A stretch of DNA of 64,000 nt from Terrimesophilobacter sp038243605 (GTDB lineage: Bacteria > Actinomycetota > Actinomycetes > Actinomycetales > Microbacteriaceae): assembly GCA_038243605.1 (NCBI GenBank), contig JBBSQX010000005.1, positions 1 to 64,000 of the forward strand. The letters are read 5' to 3'. This document shows, one piece after another, positions 58,852 to 64,000 of this stretch. The translations under genes were made by a program, and so were the position numbers. How positions within the stretch are numbered: the stretch's first letter is position 1; each line of letters begins with the position of its first letter. The notes under the pieces were generated by a model. The model was not told where the DNA came from, searched no databases, and saw only the letters and a program-made list of their open reading frames with translations.

Positions 58852-59346
58852 ATGCGTAGGAAGCTGCTAACAACCATTTCGGTACTTAGCATTGGTTTTT
58901 TGATGAGCGGTTGCTCGCTTCTGGATACCAGCACACCACGAGACAACGATGGGCGGGTCACAGAAAGCTCAACGATTTCTGCCCAGGAGTTGCTGACGGG
59001 CGATTGTTTCTCCTTCAACTCAGCAGATGGTGGCATCGTCGAACAGGTGACGGTTGTGCCGTGCTCAGACGACCACGATTACATCATCATCGGCCAAGGC
59101 AACCTCTCGTGGCGTGACGTGACGACCGCGGGTTCACTGCAGAACGCAGTCTCCGCTTCCTGTGCGTCAGATTTTGAGACCTTCCAGGCGGCAACCCAAG
59201 GCGATACCAGACCAAAGCAGGAATTCATGGTGTTCCCCGAAACCGAGGAACCTAATTCTGACCAGCTCTATTCGTGCATGTCGAGTGATCCTGACCAGAA
59301 CTTTATTCCGCCGACACCGGAACCAACCTCGACACCAGAAGCCTGA
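58852..59346 (+). CDS. Septum-formation-like lipoprotein
   Basis: A 164-residue lipoprotein (lipobox FLMSGC) from ATG 58852 with GAGG upstream. The core LLTGDCFSF...VTVVPCSDDHDYIIIGQG and four spaced cysteines resemble the septum-formation domain found in many actinobacterial exported proteins. The C-terminus is a Pro/Thr/Glu tail. The function is not established. The last 44 bases overlap the convergent kinase gene. Confidence 0.78.
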   Translation: MRRKLLTTISVLSIGFLMSGCSLLDTSTPRDNDGRVTESSTISAQELLTGDCFSFNSADGGIVEQVTVVPCSDDHDYIIIGQGNLSWRDVTTAGSLQNAVSASCASDFETFQAATQGDTRPKQEFMVFPETEEPNSDQLYSCMSSDPDQNFIPPTPEPTSTPEA

Positions 59347-60277
59347 GCGCGCCGGGCCGCACCTCGACAGTCAGCGGCAATATGCCCACGCGCTCACCAT
59401 CCGCGTACGCCACAATCCTGTCCGCATCGACACGAATGCGTCTCGCGCGACTGATTGACACCCGCGTATCCGTCACGTGCGTGCCGCTAAAGACCCGCGG
59501 AAAGATGCGTAAGAACGCGATGCGCGACAGCGGCTGAACAACAAAAACGTCGAGCAGCCCGTCGTCAAGTTTCGCGTCTGGCGTGACTTTCATTCCTCCG
59601 CCAAAAGAAACGTTGTTTGCGACAGCGACAAGCACGGCCCGAGTCTCGCTCTCGGCACTGTCAATGGTGAGTCGGTAGTGCACGGGTTTGAGCATGGCGA
59701 GTTCGCGAAGCAACGCAAGATTGTAGCGTTGCCTGCCCCGCGGCCACCGCATCACGTTCGCACGCTCGTTCACGATCGCGTCAAAACCGGCCGAAAGGAT
59801 GCCAGCAAACCACATTGTTGAGCCATCACCTTGAGTGATTAAGCCGGCATCGATCACGCGCGGAGGCGCATTCAGTGCCGAAAGTAACGCCTCGGTGGCC
59901 AGCTCAGTGTTACCGACCGGAATGCCGAGGCCGCGCGACATGTCGTTTCCGGTGCCTGAGGGCACGATTCCGAGTGGGATGCCCGTCTCTGCGACAAGGT
60001 TGACCCCAAGATTGACCATGCCGTCGCCGCCCACGACGACGAGGGCATCGGGCTTACTGGTCAGCGCAGCCGAGGCTGCGACCATCAACTGCTCGACATC
60101 AGGTTCGGTGAGGCTTGTCACGTTGTGACCCGCAGCGCGCAAGGTGTGCACAACAGCGGGCCCCACCGCGCGACTTTTGCCGAAGGATGCCTGAGGGTTG
60201 ATCGCCACCACGATGTGCTGTGGCTTTGACGCCTGAAGTTTCGGCGCCGTTGGCTTCGGCCGCTTCATCGTGGTCAT
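59303..60277 (-). CDS. Diacylglycerol/sphingosine kinase family protein
   Basis: A 324-residue DAGK-catalytic-domain protein. The ATP-binding motif is VVVGGDGMVNLGVN, and GIVPSGTGNDMSRGLG is the conserved second block. The C-terminal half has the family beta-sandwich (ADRIVAYADGERVGILPLTVEVRPGALRLL). It probably phosphorylates diacylglycerol or a related lipid at the membrane. The 3' end overlaps the lipoprotein gene on the other strand by 44 bases. Confidence 0.92.
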   Translation of the reverse strand: MTTMKRPKPTAPKLQASKPQHIVVAINPQASFGKSRAVGPAVVHTLRAAGHNVTSLTEPDVEQLMVAASAALTSKPDALVVVGGDGMVNLGVNLVAETGIPLGIVPSGTGNDMSRGLGIPVGNTELATEALLSALNAPPRVIDAGLITQGDGSTMWFAGILSAGFDAIVNERANVMRWPRGRQRYNLALLRELAMLKPVHYRLTIDSAESETRAVLVAVANNVSFGGGMKVTPDAKLDDGLLDVFVVQPLSRIAFLRIFPRVFSGTHVTDTRVSISRARRIRVDADRIVAYADGERVGILPLTVEVRPGALRLLVSRLVPVSAE

Positions 60278-60410
60278 TCCACGATTATGGCGGGGTTACG
60301 GCCAGAGGGCGAACGCAAAAATCGAGCTCGCCACCGAAACAGGAGCAGAAGATTTGTTCCCGCTCGAACCCGGTGACGAACTCGATTGTAAGAAAGCGTT
60401 CGAGGTTTAG
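60270..60410 (+). CDS. Possible small protein (46 residues)
   Basis: A GTG-initiated frame, VVIPRLWRGYGQRANAKIEL... ending EPGDELDCKKAFEV, fills the gap between two convergent-side genes. Its second half has coding-like composition (acidic, mixed). No ribosome site is evident, it overlaps the divergent kinase start by eight bases, and it may instead be the tail remnant of a lost gene. Confidence 0.2.
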   Translation: MVIPRLWRGYGQRANAKIELATETGAEDLFPLEPGDELDCKKAFEV

Positions 60411-61180
60411 GCCTCGCTCATGGCCGTAACTTCGGCTTTACCTTTTGCTGCATAATATGCGGCACGTTCGGCGAGGCGACGAGTCTGCTCAGCCTGGCCC
60501 GCGTCAAGGATGTCCTGCGAGACCTCGTAGTTTGGTACGCGCGACTTGCCGTTGTACTTCGCCATATAAGCGTCAAGTTCTGGGCCTGACTCCCACGAGG
60601 TGATGAGGCAGAAGCGCGGCTCATCACCGACGTGAGTGGTGGCGTGCCACAGGCGCTGCGTGTCGACAATGAGCTGGGCTCCCGCCGGAAGTGCAATGTG
60701 GTACTCGACACTCGGGTCTGTGCGGTTCTCGCGCAACACGAAGTAGCTGTCTTTGTCGTCGGAGAGGTTGAAGAATCCGCGAACGACCCATCCGGTGCCG
60801 TCGGGGTTTAGACGGTTGTTGTCGTCTTGGTGAAGGTTGTAGAGGCAGTCAGCGTAGCCGGTGGGCTGAAGCTCAATGACCCGGCAACGGCCAACATCTG
60901 AGCCAGGCTCCATGGCCCGGCGGGTGAGGTTTGGTGCCTTCTCGACCTGCGAGGGGATCCATTGGCCGCCCTTGTCGGTGCGGGGGTTCTCTCCGTGCCA
61001 GAAACCGTTGCACTCGATGTCGCCATTCTTGGAGGCGAGGGGGGCGAAGCGAGTTTCGCCGGATGATTTCCAGTCAACGAATTCGATATCGAGCCACTCT
61101 TTGGGATCGAGTTCCTGGTTATAGCGATCGAGCACCACATATCCGGTCTCGTCTAATGCAGCAGATTTGATGTAACCCAT
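60407..61180 (-). CDS. 2-oxoglutarate/Fe(II) oxygenase-like protein
   Basis: Unrecognised 257-residue protein from ATG 61180 (AAAGG about 12 bases upstream; a GTG 11 codons earlier is also possible). It shows a cupin-type 2-His-1-carboxylate pattern: HQD (His117, Asp119), distal His179 in DTQRLWHATTH, and Arg189 in EPRFCLITSW as a candidate 2-oxoglutarate ligand. The segment RGFFNLSDDKDSYFVLREN fits the double-stranded beta-helix core. The substrate is unknown. A probable iron-regulator box lies 51-65 bases upstream of the ATG, consistent with an iron enzyme under iron control. Confidence 0.65.
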   Translation of the reverse strand: MGYIKSAALDETGYVVLDRYNQELDPKEWLDIEFVDWKSSGETRFAPLASKNGDIECNGFWHGENPRTDKGGQWIPSQVEKAPNLTRRAMEPGSDVGRCRVIELQPTGYADCLYNLHQDDNNRLNPDGTGWVVRGFFNLSDDKDSYFVLRENRTDPSVEYHIALPAGAQLIVDTQRLWHATTHVGDEPRFCLITSWESGPELDAYMAKYNGKSRVPNYEVSQDILDAGQAEQTRRLAERAAYYAAKGKAEVTAMSEA

Positions 61181-61230
61181 AAGAATCTTGTTACCTTTCT
61201 TTGAGGCCAGCACGTTTTAACAGGCCCAAC

Positions 61231-61245
61231 TTAGGTAAGCCTAAC
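61231..61245 (-). promoter_or_regulatory. Probable DtxR/IdeR iron box
   Basis: TTAGGTAAGCCTAAC matches the first 15 positions of the 19-bp actinobacterial iron box TTAGGTTAGGCTAACCTAA at all but the two variable positions. The last four bases do not match. It lies upstream of the oxygenase-like gene and about 90 bp before the divergent DUF262 gene. Confidence 0.65.
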
Positions 61246-61332
61246 AGCGGGTAAGCTGCGTAGAGGCTGGCCTTCTGGTGTTTAATCCGGGCCAGCAAAG
61301 TGACTCTGAAACCCAAGGAGCGAGCCTAAATA

Positions 61333-63351
61333 ATGGTTATTGCCACCAACGTTGACGCCACCGCCGTCAGCACTATCGGCTGGCTTTCGACTTCAGAGGC
61401 CACGATCATCGTGCCGGTGTACCAACGCCAGTATCGCTGGGATATTGGCGGGTGCGAACAGCTACTGGCAGACATCCGTGCGGTCGCGGATGCTGACGAG
61501 AACCACCGCCACTTTCTTGGCTCCATTCTCTCTACCGCCAACCCGCACCAGGGTGTCTCCGAACTGGTGCTCATCGATGGTCAGCAGCGCATTACGACCC
61601 TCATGTTGCTGATCGCCGCCCTTCACCACACCGCCAAAGTTGACGACCCTGATCTTGCTGCGGAGCTCGAAACGGTGCTCGTGCACGCCGACGACCCAAC
61701 CCACACCAAACTGCGCCCACACCGTGCGTGGGCTGAGGTTTTCGACAGTGTCGTTCTCGATCGCCGCCTCGGCGATCATGATGCTCGCGACTCCCGCTTC
61801 GACGACAACTACGCGTTTTTTCGCAGCCAGGTGCGCAGCAACGAGGTCGCCCGAATTTGGCGGGGCCTCAATAAGTTGGAGCACGTCGCGATTTCGCTTG
61901 GGCCGGATGCCAACGCTCAACAGATTTTCGAAAGCCTCAACTCCACCGGCGAGCCTCTTCGCGACCACGAACTCATCCACAACTACCTACTCATGGGCCT
62001 CACGCACGCTCAACAGAACACGATTGAAGACGAGTTCTGGGTTCCGATCGAGAACAACACCGGTGACACCATCGGTAAGTTCTGGCATCACTACCTCGTG
62101 ATGACGACCGGGCGTGAGCTTGAGCTCTCGGGTGGGCGCGGTGTGTACGATGCCTTCCGGCAGCATTTTCCGCGCCTCGACTTCGAGACCCTTCTTACCC
62201 ATGCCGCAGAGTGGCGAGAATTTTCGGCGATCTATTCGCGGCTGCATAATCCGTCGCTGATTGACGACGCGAGCATTTCGGCGGAGGTCTACGGGATCAA
62301 CGTTTTCGGGCGCGGCATGTACCCGCTCGTGATGCGCTCGTTCTCTGCACATGAGCGCGGCCAGTTGCCCACCGATGAGCTCGTGGCTGATCTTGCCCGC
62401 ATTCAGTCGCTGCTCATCCGCCGCGAAGTCGTTGGCGTGACCACCGACCGCCTCGTGGCACGACTGTGTCGCGCACGCGAGGCCGGGCGCGAGAACCTTG
62501 CCAGAGCGATTGCGCGGATCACGCCATCCGACGAGCGCGTGCGTGTGGCTCTCAAATATGCCGAGCTGCCTCACGCTCACTACGTGCTCGCCCGCCTGGC
62601 AAACATTGATGTGGCAAACATTGGCGCGAAATATGGTGTCGATCACATCGTGCCGCTGGCACCTTCTGACACGTGGAGTGGCGACGGGGCACGCGAGTGG
62701 TCAGATTTCAGTGACGACGAGCAAAACAGTCACCGGGCTCTCGCCCCGACCCTCGGCAACCTTGTGCTCCTCGAGGAGCCGCTCGCCGAGCGTGCATTCG
62801 GTTCCTCGTTCGTGGCGAAGCGTGATGGGCAGTACTCGGCGAGCGATGTCGCAACGACCCGTGCTCTCTCCACTGTGCAGGAGTGGAACACAGCGGCGAT
62901 CACCGAGCGCACGGCAACCCTGACCGCCGATTTTCTGCGCCTGTGGGCGAACCCAGTCGTTGTGGGCATTGACGATGACGGCCTCACCCCCATTCTTGAC
63001 GCTCACCGGAGGCGTGGCTGGCCTGCCGGGTGGCGGCGCGAGTTCAGCTACGTGGAGTACCGCGGCGAGCACTGGGAGGTGCACGACGTCAAAGCTCTCT
63101 TCGACCGCGTCTTCAAGCGCTTGTGGGCGGATTCCCGCGAGTGCGTCGTGACGTTCAGCGCCCGACGCGGTGGCCCCCTTTTCGACGCGCAGGCGTGGCG
63201 CGGAGAGTGGCAGGTTCTCGGCGACGGCCAACACCTGTACCTCGGCTGGGATTCCAACTACATGATGGCGGCCGTGCAGGGAGTGCTGGATGAGGCGGGA
63301 ATCGCCGCAGAAGTCTTCATCACGTACTCCTACATCGGCGACGCGATGTAA
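61333..63351 (+). CDS. DUF262-DUF1524 protein (GmrSD-type restriction/defence nuclease)
   Basis: A single-chain 672-residue protein. The N-terminal DUF262 has PVYQRQYRW (28-36) and the nucleotide-binding DGQQR motif (82-86). A middle helical region follows, then a DUF1524 His-Me-finger nuclease with DHIVPL (437-442) and LAPTLGNLVLL. An extra C-terminal domain of about 105 residues (about 565-672, ending YLGWDSNYMMAAVQGVLDEAG...) is not part of the classical pair. Related enzymes cut modified phage DNA or otherwise defend against phage. It stands alone with no other defence gene near. Confidence 0.88.
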   Translation: MVIATNVDATAVSTIGWLSTSEATIIVPVYQRQYRWDIGGCEQLLADIRAVADADENHRHFLGSILSTANPHQGVSELVLIDGQQRITTLMLLIAALHHTAKVDDPDLAAELETVLVHADDPTHTKLRPHRAWAEVFDSVVLDRRLGDHDARDSRFDDNYAFFRSQVRSNEVARIWRGLNKLEHVAISLGPDANAQQIFESLNSTGEPLRDHELIHNYLLMGLTHAQQNTIEDEFWVPIENNTGDTIGKFWHHYLVMTTGRELELSGGRGVYDAFRQHFPRLDFETLLTHAAEWREFSAIYSRLHNPSLIDDASISAEVYGINVFGRGMYPLVMRSFSAHERGQLPTDELVADLARIQSLLIRREVVGVTTDRLVARLCRAREAGRENLARAIARITPSDERVRVALKYAELPHAHYVLARLANIDVANIGAKYGVDHIVPLAPSDTWSGDGAREWSDFSDDEQNSHRALAPTLGNLVLLEEPLAERAFGSSFVAKRDGQYSASDVATTRALSTVQEWNTAAITERTATLTADFLRLWANPVVVGIDDDGLTPILDAHRRRGWPAGWRREFSYVEYRGEHWEVHDVKALFDRVFKRLWADSRECVVTFSARRGGPLFDAQAWRGEWQVLGDGQHLYLGWDSNYMMAAVQGVLDEAGIAAEVFITYSYIGDAM

Positions 63352-63374
63352 CGGAGTGAAACCGCATTGTCTGG

Positions 63375-63446
63375 CTGGGGTACCTGGACTCGAACCAAGA
63401 ACAAAAGAATCAGAATCTTCCGTGTTGCCAATTACACCATACCCCA
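63375..63446 (-). tRNA. tRNA-Gln (CTG)
   Basis: On the minus strand the sequence begins TGGGGTATGGTGTAATTGGC. The anticodon loop TTCTGAT gives CTG, the T arm is TGGTTCGAGTCCA, and the acceptor TACCCCA pairs perfectly. The discriminator is G, followed by an encoded CCA at 63372-63374. Confidence 0.95.
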
Positions 63447-63516
63447 ATGGCTCCGACCGAAGCCGGACCAAGTGTCTACTTTAGCGTATCGCGAGTGGTG
63501 GTGACGTTAGGCCAGA

Positions 63517-64000
63517 TCACAGGAGATCTGCCAGCTTCGCGATGCGCTTCAGCGTGGACTCTTTGCCAAGCAACTCCATCGACTCGAACAACGGCGGGCT
63601 GATTCTGCGGCCGGAGACTGCTGAGCGCAAAGGTCCAAAGGCGAGGCGCGGCTTCAGGCCAAGGTCGTCGATGAGCGCGCCGCGAAGCGCCGCCTCGATG
63701 GCCGGCGTCGTCCACTCCTCAAGATCGCTCAGTGCCTTCGTCGAGACAGCAAGTACGGTCGGGCCACCCTCACTAGGCATCGCGTCATCGTCGAACGTGA
63801 GGTCGTCATCCGCCGTGAAAAGGAAGGCGAGTAGACCTGGCGCTTCACTCAGCAACTGCATGCGCTCCTGCACGAGCGGCGCAGCGCGGTGCAGCATCTC
63901 GCGGTGGGCATCAGTCTGCACGAGGTCGCCAAGGTAGGGCAGCATGCGGTCAGCAAAGTCGCTGACATCAAGCATGCGGATGTGGTCACCGTTGATCGAT
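63517..64000 (-). CDS. gltX: Glutamyl-tRNA synthetase, 3' part (5' end outside window)
   Basis: The frame is open to the right window edge (INGDHIRMLDVSDFADRMLPYLGD...). Only about 161 C-terminal residues are visible, covering the anticodon-binding domain: LLSEAPGLLAFLF, LKPRLAFGPLRSAVSGRRISPPLFESMELLGKE. The catalytic HIGH and KMSKS motifs lie outside the window. The gene is followed by tRNA-Gln, a common actinobacterial order. Confidence 0.95.
   Translation of the reverse strand, partial: SINGDHIRMLDVSDFADRMLPYLGDLVQTDAHREMLHRAAPLVQERMQLLSEAPGLLAFLFTADDDLTFDDDAMPSEGGPTVLAVSTKALSDLEEWTTPAIEAALRGALIDDLGLKPRLAFGPLRSAVSGRRISPPLFESMELLGKESTLKRIAKLADLL

Overview
The window looks like a chromosomal segment of a high-GC Gram-positive bacterium, most probably a Microbacteriaceae member of the Salinibacterium / marine actinobacterium PHSC20C1 type. 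This rests on housekeeping gene order and protein sequence read by eye (smc, mutM, rnc, rpmF, DUF177, coaD, recG, rsmD, thiL, DUF3515, ddl, gpsA, plsC, murA, leuD, leuC, tRNA-Glu, tRNA-Gln, gltX) and on the F420-related genes; the genus is an inference. Every gap between genes is shorter than 300 bases.

Left part (0.1-15.1 kb): smc, mutM, rnc, rpmF and a DUF177 gene on the minus strand. Between smc and mutM lie a decayed GNAT acetyltransferase, a DrrAB-like exporter, a polar amino-acid ABC importer ending in a class I glutamine amidotransferase gene, its divergent LacI-type regulator and an unknown membrane protein.

Central accessory block (15.1-39.9 kb), between the DUF177 gene and coaD. 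A MocR-type regulator faces an operon for the lower reductive pyrimidine pathway: beta-ureidopropionase, dihydropyrimidinase, a luciferase-like (LLM) oxidoreductase, a NitT/TauT/THI5-type ABC importer, a class III aminotransferase and methylmalonate/malonate-semialdehyde dehydrogenase. No dihydropyrimidine dehydrogenase is present. Next comes a three-gene ABC importer of the proposed F420-0 family, preceded by a strongly structured leader whose closing 11-bp stem covers part of the ribosome binding site. A MoxR-DUF58-transglutaminase operon and a divergent DUF2207 protein follow, then cofE (F420-0 glutamate ligase), an LLM oxidoreductase and fgd (F420-dependent glucose-6-phosphate dehydrogenase). 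Together the importer, CofE and Fgd read as an uptake, maturation and reduction route for coenzyme F420 that could feed the LLM enzymes.

Right part (39.9-64.0 kb): coaD, a 108-bp element with perfect 18-bp inverted ends, recG/rsmD, a large secreted beta-propeller-like lipoprotein, thiL, DUF3515, and the collinear leuC-leuD-murA-plsC-gpsA-ddl operon. Then come an LAxTG-anchored surface protein, an amino-acid dehydrogenase, an FHA protein, TerC, tRNA-Glu, a small lipoprotein, a diacylglycerol-kinase-type enzyme, a 2OG-Fe(II) oxygenase-like protein behind a probable DtxR/IdeR iron box, a DUF262-DUF1524 (GmrSD-type) defence nuclease, tRNA-Gln and the 3' end of gltX, cut by the window edge.

The most unusual signals are the structured leader of the F420-0 importer, the F420 salvage module beside a pyrimidine pathway that lacks its first enzyme, the 18-bp inverted-repeat element at 40.4 kb and the iron-box oxygenase.
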